DNA from: Axinella damicornis
Lineage: Eukaryota > Porifera > Demospongiae > Axinellida > Axinellidae
NCBI GenBank assembly: GCA_963931865.1
Contig: OZ007509.1
Location: forward strand, 6,774,882 to 6,838,881
Reading direction: 5' to 3'
DNA length: 64,000 nt
Shown here one piece after another: positions 19,000 to 30,020 of this stretch. The notes below the pieces were generated by a model. It ran no database searches. It was not told the origin of the DNA and saw only the letters and a program-made list of their open reading frames with translations. Numbering within the stretch: the first letter of the stretch is position 1; each line of letters starts with the position of its first letter. A program made the position numbers and the translations under genes.

Positions 19000-21330
19000 C
19001 GGTATGTGGTTATAAAGGCTTATATGTGTACCGTTTCTGAGATTTGGAGAGATTCTTTTGTATTAGCATATATTGCGTGTACGTCGTATCCCTACATACA
19101 GAGTCTACCGACTCTGTGATAGCCAGGGAAAGGTGTTGCTGGCTATTGTGGTTACAATGCCATGTTGATCACATGGATAAGTTTCCCTATATACTGCTTG
19201 CCAACTGGTAGGCCTCGATCGCGAGTGATACTCTCAAATGGAATTCGAACACCCAAGAATTCAAACTTGCAAGGATCCAAACCTAAGCCCATGAAGGCAA
19301 ATCAGCTGATTCAGGCACAGAAATACCGGTTATTCAAAGCTGAACCTAACTTATGACAGGATAGTTCTTCCAGAAAGCAGCTGTTCAGATGTGTTCATAT
19401 CGGTGTGAACCACCACAACATTCCACAAATTACGGTTGCTGCTCCTCCTTCACACTTGGTTGCGACCCAAAACAGGTAGGCTATTCCTACCATACTGCAA
19501 TCATCTTGACCAAGGCTATAAATCTTGGCTTGTGCACCAGTTGCAGATTCTGTTATGTGTGTTGTGTTTTTGCTGTAGTTGCATGTTTCTTTGCAGTACC
19601 TTTTGTGACTAATGCTGCAATGAGGTGGAATCACAACTCTAAAACCTGCATGGAGGGGGTATAACTTTATGATTGCAGCCTGATCATGAAAGCAGGCAAT
19701 GTTAGCTACATATCTGCTTCCTTTGCATATACCATTCATTGAATATGTAAATTCATTTACATGCACCTCAAAGGTGAACTTATAGCTATCCTGCACTTGC
19801 AAATTTGACTCTCCCTTGATCTGGATTGACTGTCAATGGGATATATTGCATTTCAGAACACCCCTGTGCTGCAAGACAGGGACCTGGGTATGAATTGGAG
19901 CAGTAGCTACAAAGCAACTGAGACAGGAAAGAGATAGCTACAGGTAGATTTGACTGACATCATCGTGTGTGTGCGTAATTTCTGACTTGACAAACAGAAC
20001 AGTTGTCGTAGACATCTGCCTGTCCCATATGTTGTAGACTTGTAGTTTGCTAATTATGTTTTGGATCATCATTCATTTTCAGGTGGTTTTGTCACTTCGA
20101 TGATGATGAGAGAATGTAAACATTCCAGTGCTTATGAAGACCCTTCATGTACATGAAGACGTTTTCCGAGTGGATACTGGGGTTTAAAGGAAATGACAGT
20201 AGCTGAGAATGTACGTCAGTCCTTTTATAAGATAGATTAATGTGTACAGCTTGAAACTATTTTGCTTTAGTTTCAGCATTTAGGGTTGTTTCCAGAACAA
20301 GTAAGCAGGCATTGTCTTTGTAGGGATATGAATCTATATTCACTTTAACAACTTTCTCTCTCCACCATCAACACAAGTATACATAGTACATGCTACTATT
20401 AGGTATGTTCGAAATGCATGCCTATTCCAAAGATGCCATTTTGCAGTTGTCTAGCTACTGTCGAGCAGAATGCCGCTTGGTAGCTACCGCTTCAAGTAAA
20501 ATCGTAGGAACAGTTTGTGCTCAGGTGATCATCAAGTGCATACATATGTACATCTGAATCTTCTAGACAGCAGTTCTCATATCAAGTTGGATTTAGGATA
20601 ACAGAGTCGTTCATCAAAACAGTGCTGGTCCAATCCATCCTACTTCACAACCTTCATATATACATGACACCCAAGAGCAATGGTCAAACCGGATATGTAG
20701 CCCCATTGGGCTATGGTGGCCACCAGGGTAGGGCCGGGGAATATCACAATAATATTATTAGTCTTTTGATCTCCCAATGAATATAACCACTGGTGTCAGC
20801 ATCACAGTTTTTTGGTCGACCAAAACGTAAATGGGTCAAGTTTAGCGACATCTTTGACATCGATCTGTTCAACAAACTCACACAAGTATGTAGAGGACAG
20901 ATTTGCTCAACTTGTTACATGGGATGACTTTATACAAAATGCCCCTCGCCGCAAATGACCCATATAACGTTAACTGGAAGCCACAACAAGTGGCATTAAT
21001 AATCAATGGGCGGTCCCCAAACTTCAAGGGTCAGATTATACTAAGTACGATGGACTGACTGGGATAGACGGAATTTACTTCCCATGTGATGATGAAACTG
21101 TGTACCGGTATGCGTATCCAAATGACAAGGACATGAGGTTGGTTTGCTAACTATATGCGAACATCGTTACTATCCCTTTCCATCAGTTTAGTGTGAGCAG
21201 TTAGCTACCTAAGTGGGCTGAGCTTTGACTCATGTGACAGTACCATAGTCTTTCGATCAGCAGTGCAACATGTCACCACATAAGAAATAGCCACATACAA
21301 GGCTGCACCACTTTGTGTACGAGAGTTTAA

Positions 21331-21940
21331 CCCTTTAACCACCGAATTCTTCCCACCAAGACAACACATTTTCATGCATTCAGCGCACACCACTTTCGTA
21401 GGTACTCCTCTCCCACAGCATTCGCTCCTCAGCAGCCAAACTTGGTGGGGCCCGCACGCATGGAGAGACCCCTCTGGCAATACTGTTAATGATATTCATG
21501 ACCCCCCACAAGCCCAGCAATCGGAGGTCAAAGGTGGATGTCAGCCGGATTTTCGCCCAGCATTTCCCTAAACTTGGGCCAGATCTGACCAATGGCACAC
21601 CTTACACCACCAATTTGCATGTTTTCTTGAGGCCCTGGGTGGGGTCTATGAATATCATTAGAATCAAAAATCCTCGGGTCAATGAATCTCATTAAAATCA
21701 AAAACACCCACGACAGGCGAAAGGGGGGCCCTCGCCCCCCCCCCCCCCCCCCCCCCCCCCTTTCAAAACCCCCCTGCCTTTCGTTTAATGGGGGGGGGGC
21801 GCCGAAATCTGACCTAATTTTTTGGGTTCGGCCCTCAAAGTCGTCCCTGGGCCCTCTGAAGCTTTTTTGGTCGCTTTTTGGACTGACGAGAAGCCCTACA
21901 AGTGCATAGGGTCTAAATGACGTCAATGGGGCTTAAAGGG
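21331..21940. mobile_element. piggyBac-like non-autonomous element in a TTAA site
   Basis: TTAA flanks at 21327-21330 and 21941-21944, ends CCCTTTAA and TTAAAGGG. Just inside the left end a minus-strand frame carries [14 protein letters not shown] after a paired-cysteine stretch, like the C-terminal cysteine-rich domain of piggyBac transposases. Subterminal GACGTC palindromes sit at the other end. Contains a 26-C run (21735-21760). Segment B has the TTAA site empty at about 50220. Confidence 0.8.
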
Positions 21941-22013
21941 TTAATACATAGCAACGATTGCCATGCATGTGTTCCTCCGAAGTAATTATCAGATCACAAT
22001 ACAGAGAACAGTC

Positions 22014-22404
22014 CAGTCTAGCCGCTAGCCCCTCTTCGCCCGGCCGGTCAAGTGGGCGTGTGGAGGGCGGAGAGGGTCTAACAAACATTGCACTTGATTG
22101 CGTTTCAACAAGAACGTTACCAATCAGATCTCACTGAAGCGATTCGTTCCATGACTCTCGTGGTTGTAAACCGAGCTGCTGGCATGTGATCAGCCTGGCA
22201 GAGAGAGTCTAATAGCCTACACTCAAGCTAAACTAGTCCAACCTGGATGCCTCCAAGGGTACAGAACTCATCCTCAACTTTAGCTGCAGTACTTCACCAG
22301 TTCAAGGTACATGTAATGTTGCTAGACCCTCTCCGCCTTCCGTGCATGGCTTCGCCGCATGCACGTGTAACTGGCCTGGCGGAGAGGGGCTAGTGGCTAG
22401 ACTG
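22014..22404. mobile_element. 391-bp TIR element with exact 9-bp target duplication
   Basis: Ends CAGTCTAGCCGCTAGCCCCT and its near reverse complement. Flanks AGAACAGTC at 22005-22013 and 22405-22413. The segment B copy near 50703-51045 has lost much of its left end. Confidence 0.8.
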
Positions 22405-22697
22405 AGAACAGTCATATACAATTTCAGTGTCACACCCAAGGTAGGGTAAACCCATGGCAGGCTTCCTATATGGTGACAGCTGTGTTGCTACTAAAAGGTT
22501 ACATAATTATATACTGAGTAGCTACATAAGTTGCGTATTAATTTGTAGCTACTCTACCCCTTTCCAAGATGAACGTTAATAAATTCATCATGTAAAAATC
22601 ATTCATACAGCAGTAACACATGCATGGTTTATCATCGCTGATGGCGTCAGCCTCTTCTATTGATAATAAAGATCTGTGTCTGTTTATTACATCAGAT
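22405..22697. other. 3' flank of the segment A transferase
   Basis: AT-rich with an AATAAA-type sequence (GATAATAAAG) near 22662, and a CATTAATAAATTC near 22575 that could serve polyadenylation of other transcripts. No gene. Confidence 0.35.
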
Positions 22698-25024
22698 TCA
22701 TGTTTTCTGGATAGACATCAACCAGTCCACTCCAGATAGGTTTGTTGTGTTACTGATTATATTCCAATCTTCCCTCAGAAATGATGCCTTTCCATGAGCT
22801 TCTGTAGCCATGTACCCCCTCTTTCTAATGTCACGTAAGGTTCGCTGATGCCACACATAGACGCCTGTAGGATCTTTGTTACTGCAATTTCTGCAGATCA
22901 AGTCACTGGATAGTATGGTGACCTTTGGCCCATTTCTGCACTGTCCATGTGTGGCCATGCCGCCTTCTTCTTTATGCCATGTGATGTCACGCATGTCCAA
23001 GGCTAAGTTGAACTTGGTTTGATCATCTGGGTTGTTTATTCGAGCCATTAGATGCCATAGTAAATCTGTGAAGAACAATAGCATGACATTGTATTTTGCA
23101 ACTTGATAAAAAAGGAACCCGTTTGATAAGTAGCTACATGTGGCATGCATGCGCATATGACATGTGGAGTAGGACAGTAGTGCAAAGTGTACCCATTGCT
23201 TTGTGCCCTACCCTCTGCAACTAGGGTGTGTGGTGGTGCACTTGTAGGTTGAGAATCTCTAGTGCTCAACTCAGGCTCTGTCCTGGGTTCGAATCCCATT
23301 AAACCCCACTTCTGTTGAAGGGCAGTGTGCCTTAGACAAAGGAATTGCCATTTGTCCTTCCTGTAAATCAAATTTAAGCAATGCCATTTATGATAACTCG
23401 AGCGAGCTCCGAGTGATGATGTCATCACCATCCACCATTAGGACCTGCATGCATGGAGATCTACTGCACTGAAGATGCAGCGTATTCCTGGGTGATCTGT
23501 TCAACTGGAACTCAACCAAACTTGTATCTTTACAATGCAGTTTGTTATACCTGAACAAGTTGAGGGTTAGAGCATCACATCTAGAGGCATAGTTATGTGT
23601 TTATTGCACACTTACTTTGTTGGAGGGTATACTAGTACATAATATCGGTGCCAATTGGAGGATTTAGCTGTTTAATGATCTTTCTAAGTAGCTATGTATA
23701 GGATAGAGCCTTACACCCTGGGAACAAAGGGCAGGGTTATATGGTTGAGGGTGCAGCCCAAGCCCAAATAGGGTACGAATGGGAGACCTCTATCTCACTT
23801 AGACCATACCCAGTAGCAACCAATTGAATAGTGAAGATTGCATGAGGACATAAACTCCCTGTGGAAGCCAGCAAACACAAAGCTTACACCTCATTAATTA
23901 TTCATACATTGTGTGAAAACGATTACTTTTTTGCACACAAATCGAGGAGTAAATGGAAGTGCATGCAGATAGCATCTTTCACACACATTTACAACTAGCT
24001 ACCATTCTTGTGACTCGTCAGTTGTAAATCTCTCCCAAGCTAGTTGCCTTGTTCCCAGGCCTTTCCCACCGCCAGTATTTCATCGCTTCCAGTATGTCAT
24101 ACTGGTAGTGATTAAATACTGGTAGTGAGAACGGCCTGGGAACGAGGCTAGATATTTCATCCCAAAGTCATTGAATCATTGATGTCTCGAATAAGTTACA
24201 TTACAATCTCACCTATTTTCTTGGAGCTCCTGAATAAAAAAAAATCCCATACAGAATGTCTGTCTCCGCTTCCTCCACCGCCTCCAATGAACTATCCCTT
24301 CAGACCCAATCACATCGCTATCCCAGTATTTATCAAGAACAGGTTGTATATTCTTGAAAATAATTGCATCAGTATCATAATTTGCAATGTCATAACACCA
24401 GTAGTGGAGTAGCCTGACTATGGTGAGCCTAGTTATCCAGACATCGGAATACATTATAAGTCTAGCATTCGGGATGATCACATTCGATCGATTGATGTAC
24501 ACTGAGGGCACTCCCTTCCCTTGCAAGAACAAGTGAAGTTGTTCATCCAAAGCAATTATTAGCACATTTTCAAGTGGGGCTTTGGCATTAATCAAGGCAG
24601 CAATAAGCCAGTTTAGGAGAGAGGGCATATATTTGGATTCTGCAACAACCATGTTGACCTACCTATTGGCCATATTTTTCAAGCTTGTCTTTATCTCTGC
24701 CACCCAGGATGATTTCAAGATTTCCCTTAATGGTCTCAGTACATGAGGGTTGGGCATCACAAGATCTTGATATGCAGGAGAGTGTTGAAGAGCAGAGGCT
24801 GGAACAACAGTGTTCATACAATCACGCTTCTCTGCAGTAACAATTAATCCATTGGACTTTTTTATTGCTGCTTGGTGTCTCACTCGATGTGGAAATGGAC
24901 CGTTGTATGTTGTTCCAATGACTGTGAGTGATACAACCAAGATTGCCAGTACTGCAACGCCAAAGACCAACCTGTAAGTATCCACTCTCTCTCCATGGCC
25001 AACTGCTTTGATCATGTTGAGCAT
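22698..25024 (-). pseudogene. Nucleotide-diphospho-sugar transferase (PF03407-type), inactivated copy A
   Basis: Two exons on the minus strand: 25024-24213 and 23065-22698, with an AG|GTGAGA donor and a TTCACAG|AT acceptor. Same gene as 51345-53669. Two lesions are visible against copy B. Codon 122 is TAG where B has CAG, and a run of nine A (plus strand, about 24236-24244) replaces AAAACAAA, adding one base and shifting the frame shortly before the donor. The signal anchor, the YDTDA catalytic motif and the second exon are otherwise preserved. Either the loss is recent, this is a null allele, or the A-run is a sequencing error; the stop codon is harder to explain as error. The intron holds a tRNA-derived SINE-like element. 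Confidence 0.8.
23176..23410. mobile_element. tRNA-derived SINE-like sequence in the transferase intron (A)
   Basis: GGGTTCGAATCCC near 23286 is a perfect pol III B box, with an A-box-like TGGTGCACTTGTAGG about 50 bases upstream and a non-tRNA tail behind it. The flanking arms do not fold into a full cloverleaf, so a SINE is preferred over a tRNA gene. The same sequence is at 51865-52075. Confidence 0.55.
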
Positions 25025-25183
25025 CTGTGAAGTGTTAACGCAGCTGTAACAATTTTTGTATATAACTTCACTGTGGCAACAAAAAAAATGTGCAATTAAG
25101 TGCAGCCTAATTAGATCTTTACCATCAAAGGAAAACTAGGGTCAAGGTACTTTGTTACACAGGAAGGAATGTTATGCTGCATT

Positions 25184-25273
25184 TCAATATCCTATTGCTG
25201 TAACTACAGCAAACAGTGCCAGGCACACGATGAACAGTACTGGTCTTGTGAACCTAGCAACAAGCTCATTCAT
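25184..25273 (-). other. Orphan signal-anchor frame upstream of transferase A
   Basis: A 29-codon frame starting MNELVARFTRP and holding a strong hydrophobic stretch lies 160 bp upstream of the transferase start and is conserved in segment B (about 53860-53940). It resembles the transferase's own N-terminal anchor. It may be an alternative first exon without a clear donor, an upstream ORF, or a relic of a neighbouring paralogue. Confidence 0.3.
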
Positions 25274-25765
25274 TAACGAAATGGTAAGGGATATACGGCA
25301 CTGAAGGCCGCATGGCTTACATGTATCCAATGGACCATGTAGTGTGGCGAAGCCATGCAGACCCTCACACATGCAGACCTGTGAGGTAGCCTCGGTCCTT
25401 AGAGGAGAGAGCCTTGTACCAAGGCATTTGACATCACAATGTATCCTGCTGTCTGTACTGCTCTCCGCCTCTGTTGGTGTTGAAGTAGTGGGTGGCAGTG
25501 CATGGCAGAGGTGTAGCTACGTCTCACTTATATAGTGGGATCCAAATGTTCACCCATACTTTTACCCAAGGTTACATACCATACACTGTCCCTGAAATGT
25601 TTGCTGCAAACCCTGGTTACACAGGTAATTTCATTCTCTTGCAGTTGCAAGTGAATCAAGCCACATCCAAGCATGACCCAGGTAGTAATGGCAATTTTAA
25701 TGAATTCTTACTGGTGGGATTTGTGCAAATCCTCAGCTTCCAAATAAGGAAATATTTTCTCCATG

Positions 25766-26289
25766 TTCCATTTAGCTAACACTTTAACCGATAAAGCCGT
25801 CTACAGAAGGCATGAGACTTTCATCAATGATGTCAGACTTCCGGCAATGTCCTTGGGACTTAGGCTCTGCGCCAGCAGAGAGGGCGGGACAAGGGGAGGT
25901 GGGTGGGTTTCAGCACTGAGCCTAGGTAGCATGGCCGCTTTTGGGCTTGGCCTTGAAAAGCTCTTGGTTGGAGCTGGGTGGGCCATTTCTCTCCTTCTTT
26001 GCACAAATGGGCCGAGAAAACAGTCCTCTCGCCTAGTAGGGCCTCCATTTCTGGCAGTGAAGCATTTTTCTCAGTCTACATGAGCGATGGTCGGCAGAGA
26101 GCCATGACTATTGGATGCCCCTTGATGGGTGGGTGTGGTTAGAGTCACGAATGTGTAGAGGATTGCTGCATGGTCATGTGTGTGGAGTTTGGGGGCTGAA
26201 AAGCAGAGAGAACGGGAAATATGGTAGGTTTAGTGCATCTATTAGCTAGCTAAGAAAGACCTCCGGAGAAAAATTTATCGGTTAATGGG
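25766..26289. mobile_element. piggyBac-like insertion in segment A, absent from B
   Basis: Right end ATTTATCGGTTAATGGG then TTAA (26290-26293); left end degenerate but shares TTTAACCGATAAA. Segment B reads CCATGTTAACTGAC (54443-54456), the unoccupied site. The internal sequence is related to 34100-34370 and to a fragment near 45553. Confidence 0.7.
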
Positions 26290-26293
26290 TTAA

Positions 26294-27268
26294 CTGACTA
26301 ACTAATGAATTGTTTCCCCTATATAATACACATTATCATGCATTCAGCACATGCCACTTTTGAAAGTGCTCCTCTCCTAAAGCAAATAATATTACCTATA
26401 TACATAGCTATTGGAGCCAATTTTTGAAGACATAACAGCAAGTGCACATACCTCAGCTCACTTGGCCCTCTATATAGTAGACTGATTCCCAGTCTCCCTC
26501 CTGCGTGCATGCACAGCAACAAAAGTATATTGCTTTACGCTCCTGCGCAGGGGGAAGTCTGGGAATGAGGCTACCACTATAGGCATTGCCTATAGCACTG
26601 GAAATGGAGCATGCAGAGGTCACTTGTTTGTGGGGGGCAATTTGGCCCTTCGTCAGCTGACTCAACTACGTATACTAGTCTTACCGTTCTTGCCTGTAAA
26701 CATGCATGGTTAGCTTACCATGATTTGCTGTCAATTGTGCATTCGGTTTTTATAAATGCATGTAGCGAAGTAAAATAATTATATCGAAAATACGCCCACC
26801 CCCCTCTCTGTGTGTACACACTCAGTAGTACCCAAATGCAAGGAAAATCACCGTGCTGGCTAAGTTGTGAGTGCTGTAATAATGTCTTGTCTTCCTTTTG
26901 GTCGCCATTGCTCGCGATCGACTGAGCGTGGTTGCCACGTGGTATGTGCGTTAATTGGAACGAATTGCAATACTTAGTTGCGCTACGGCGAGTCGCAACC
27001 GGGGTTGCAACACGGCTACCAGGAGTGCGGTTGCCCCTCATAAGTATGTAATTTAATTGTTTACCCATCTGATGTATGTCTGTTAGAGGACCTATAATTG
27101 TGATCACATTGTTTGGCATTGAAGCAGCAACTATGGCAACCGTTCATCATGCAGAAGAATTGCTAGGAGTATTCTGGGGATCAAACAAAGTGCCAGTAGT
27201 TAAGAATGTATGTCAGTCCTTCTTACTCATTTGTACAACTTGAAACTAGCTATTTGCTTTATTTTCAG
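26294..27268. other. Non-coding stretch with a solo copy of the exon-like repeat
   Basis: 26467-26572 is a degenerate TAG-CTCG/CCCAG fold-back. 26800-27036 is one copy of the repeat family arrayed at 42.4-45.5 kb, ending GCTACCAGGAGTGCGGTTGC. The breakpoint at about 27164 marks a deletion of about 2.35 kb relative to segment B. Confidence 0.55.
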
Positions 27269-27716
27269 CGTTTTACGCTGTTTCCGGAACATGTAAGTTG
27301 ACATCAATCTAAATGACTTTACAACTTTCTCTATCTACCATCCACGACCTGCCTAACTAAAAACTGCTTGCAGAGAAGTACTTCATTCTCCTATGCTGCT
27401 GGAGCAGCTTACTGCATCAGTTCAGCCATCACGCCTCAGCTAAATATGTCAGGTCAGACCTCACCAAGCACCGTACTGGCATATTAACCTTTCAACATCA
27501 CGAGTTGTAGTAATTTTCTTTCCTCCTCAGTGGAAGTTGCAACTTAGCATCCACTTGTGAAAAATTCTATTATGTGGATGACATGGCTATTTGTGCACTA
27601 ATTGGTATGCTTGCACTGCACAAGATTTATGCTGCAAATTTCTAATTATGTCGTATACTATTCCTATTCCAGATGTGATCTTAGGACATAATCTGACCAA
27701 TGTACAGCCAGGTTGA
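27269..27716 (+). pseudogene. Fringe-like GT31 gene, 3' exons only (copy A)
   Basis: Exons 27269-27292, 27374-27452, 27531-27604 and 27673-27716 have consensus splice sites and encode the C-terminal half of a Fringe catalytic domain: AAGAAYCISS, YYVDDMAI and LGHNLTNVQPG, matching the Fringe segments around FATGGAGFCISR, the PDDCTIG acidic pair and the following strand. The signal-anchor exon and the DDD exon present in segment B are missing, removed by the deletion ending at about 27164. Without the DDD metal site it cannot be an active transferase. An in-frame TGA ends the last exon earlier than in vertebrate Fringe. Confidence 0.7.
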
Positions 27717-28490
27717 CAGGATTGGCATTCACCATTGCTTAAAAAAAAAACCATGTCAGATAAAAGATTGGATCACGAGGCATCAGACCATGTGCGCTTT
27801 GAATTTCTAGTACTAGCATATTTGCAACTTCCCAGATCGAGGACTAACCGGCAAATGGCAGCAAGTATGACGGGGTCAGCAGTCGTGATCGTGATCATGA
27901 TGCACATCTTAGAAGGTGGAGCAATTGCTGACAATGCACTGACGAACATAAATATACAACCTCAAGTGTCTATAACTTCACACATACAATAGTCATGCAG
28001 GCCAGGCTTCTCAAGAGTCTCGATCTGCTTCCCTCCCTCTCCACTGTGTCAAGCCTACAGAGCTGATTCAGAAGCTAGTTTGAAACACAGTTGCATGCAA
28101 AAGTAGCTTATCTGGTATGATGTATAATTATATGTGCTAAAACTAGTAATACATCTGACTATATGGGCTTGCTCAGACTCCCTAAATCACAATAAAATGT
28201 ATTTTGTTTCTAGACTACAATTAGTTACATGTACAGGCGTGGGCATGGGAATTCCAAGCTGCGTGGAAAGGCTAAAACTGGTGCAACTTTTACTGACGAA
28301 CAGGATCCCACTGGGTATGTCAGCCAGCGTAGTGAATAAAAAATAGAATGTGTAAACCTCAGAGTCATGTGTCAAGGAGGCATGTGCAAATGTAATGATC
28401 GGATCAGCTAAAACAATAGCAGCTGCTATATACTATTCAACTAACCATGCATGACTTGTACGTGCAAAAGCTAATTGTTTGCTCCAAACT
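27717..28490. other. Spacer between Fringe-like exons and FKBPL
   Basis: A 70-80 codon plus-strand frame starting MSDKRLDHEASDH at about 27753 is conserved in segment B with one or two substitutions and has a hydrophobic stretch near MTGSAVVIVIMM. It may be spurious, a 3' part of the Fringe gene after a frame break, or a small secreted peptide. No domain recognised. Confidence 0.35.
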
Positions 28491-29927
28491 TCATGGTTTT
28501 CCCCCAAACATGGTCTTCAGTGCATCTCTGTACTTAATCTTCTCAGCCTGCACCTCAGCCTCGAGACTCCTCAGCTGGTCGTCAATCGCACGGTTGCTAG
28601 GCTCCAGCCTCCTGGCCTCTATCAGGTCTTCCCTTGCTTGATCAAAGTCCTTCATGTTAATCAGTGCCAGTCCTCTGCGATAGAGTGCCTTGACATTCTC
28701 GGGCTCAATCTGCAACACTTTGGTGCAGTTCTGTGCTGCAAGGTGGTCTTGTTTGAATTTCAGCTGACAAGCCGCAAGGTTCAGCAAAATCACAGATGTG
28801 AGAGCCAAAGTATCCTTTCGAATGGCCTCTTCACATAATTCATCCAGTTTTATAGGGATGAGGTACTTCAAGGCTTTTGAGTAGTGCACTGCGGCAGCTC
28901 TGATGTCTCCTGTTTTGAACTTGTCTGTCCCAAGAGTTTTGTGACGTCTTGCTATTCCAATGCGCTCCTGGTCACTCAGTTTCCACACATCTTTCCCTCG
29001 CTTAAATGACAACAAGTGAATTGAGTACATGATCATGTTACAGTCAGCAGGGATAGAACCTGAAGAAGTGTCGCTTAAAGTTTGCATGTCAACTTGTAGT
29101 CCACACCTCTCTCCGGTCCGCATAGAGCAAATACAGTCCTCTAGGATTTGTGATAACATACCGCTAGCTTCACCTGCGAGGTGCAAGTTAGTATTGATCA
29201 GGTATTAAGACACCACAATGGTTACTAAAACGTGGTGGTTGAGGGTGTAACACCCTACATGCAAAGGCATCTTGTCTACTAAATATATTTAGTGGCACAA
29301 GACAAGCCTATAATGTTCATGTTGTATGAACCAGCAAAAAGCCCTATAGTTGCCTACGGCAAGAAGGATCACTTGTTGCAGATATAGCTATGATGGGGTA
29401 GAATCTGTTCAACAACAATAGAATGCTCGGACAGGCAGAATATTACCACTTTGGTTTTCAAGTGTTCTTGTAAGTTGCAGTACAGGATTTGCTAAGGTGA
29501 TACAACTGACAAGCTGCTGAAGTTTTTTGCGTTTCTCTAGCAGTACAGCAAGAGATGGAATGTACCAATGACAGCACATCTGCATTTTCAGTAGCTGGGG
29601 TAGGACGGGACTGTCCTAATTCTCACTGACGCTACCTAGTTTTTCAGAACCAGAAGACAGGGTCTGGCCACGCGAGACTACATGCTGGTCTGTAGCCCTG
29701 TGTAGCTGCATGCTGGTCAGTTTCCCAGTTTTATACGATAGAGGACTAGCAACTGCACCTAGTTCCATGGAGGCTTTCTCTCTCTGATCAAACATTTCCT
29801 GTGTGCCGCCATCATCATCAGAAGTGCAATACTTCCCCATAACATTCACCTCCACACTGGCCAGCTCATTAGGGCAGTAGAGCCCTCTGCCCTCCTGCAG
29901 CACTCGCTTCCTCCAGATTGTGGACAT
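28491..29927 (-). CDS. FKBPL: FKBPL-like TPR co-chaperone (segment A)
   Basis: Two exons, 29927-29636 and 29173-28491, joined at ACTAG|GTAGCG and CTCGCAG|GTGAAG in phase 1, giving 324 residues against about 349 in human FKBPL. The N-terminus (WRKRVLQEG, then VEVNVMGKY) is the start of a diverged FKBP-type domain without the usual rotamase residues. Residues about 140-300 are three TPR units, with NLAACQLKF and VKALYRRGLALI as clear TPR helices, and the protein ends in LKTMFGGKP as FKBPL ends in LRKMFG. Known role of the family: Hsp90-linked co-chaperone acting in stress response and cell-cycle control; cytosolic and nuclear. It shares a very short divergent promoter with LHPP. Assignment to FKBPL rather than FKBP6 or another TPR-FKBP is likely, not certain. 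Confidence 0.8.
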
Positions 29928-30020
29928 AGCTAGCTCATGCTAGCCACACCCATATTTGTAGTCTTCCGGAAACTGATATTCAGGATTAGTCCGTAGTCTA
30001 CCGCCCGGATACTGAATCAC
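29928..30020. promoter_or_regulatory. Bidirectional FKBPL/LHPP promoter, 93 bp
   Basis: The whole gap between the two start codons. It contains the palindromic ETS site TTCCGGAA (29964-29971), and a YY1-like CACATGGCGGC covers the LHPP start. The segment B version (60443-60533) keeps both sites with small indels, so both are probably used. Confidence 0.65.

Larger units (their letters stand above)
17594..20425 (+). pseudogene. Decayed Fringe-like GT31 paralogue, interrupted by fold-back elements
   Basis: Aligns by eye with the Fringe-like gene of segment B. 17594-17755 matches the region just before and around its first coding exon (56548-56690). The match resumes at about 19110-19345, where a PKPMKANQLI segment corresponds to a shifted-frame stretch in B. 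It resumes again at 20083, where an acceptor is followed by WFCHFDDDE, the Fringe DDD motif. In this copy two extra bases after that motif shift the frame into a stop, and a deletion removes the following residues. Between 17756 and 19110 lie the hairpin, TIR and palindrome elements listed separately, inserted in the signal-anchor exon. Non-functional; probably the oldest of three Fringe-like copies in the window. Confidence 0.6.

Noticed and set aside
21528..21926. 132-codon Gly/Arg-rich minus-strand frame
   Set aside because: Runs through a 26-base homopolymer inside a piggyBac-like element.
23280..23300. A tRNA gene at the GGGTTCGAATCCC box
   Set aside because: The T-arm and B box are good, but I could not fold acceptor, D and anticodon arms; a SINE is more likely.
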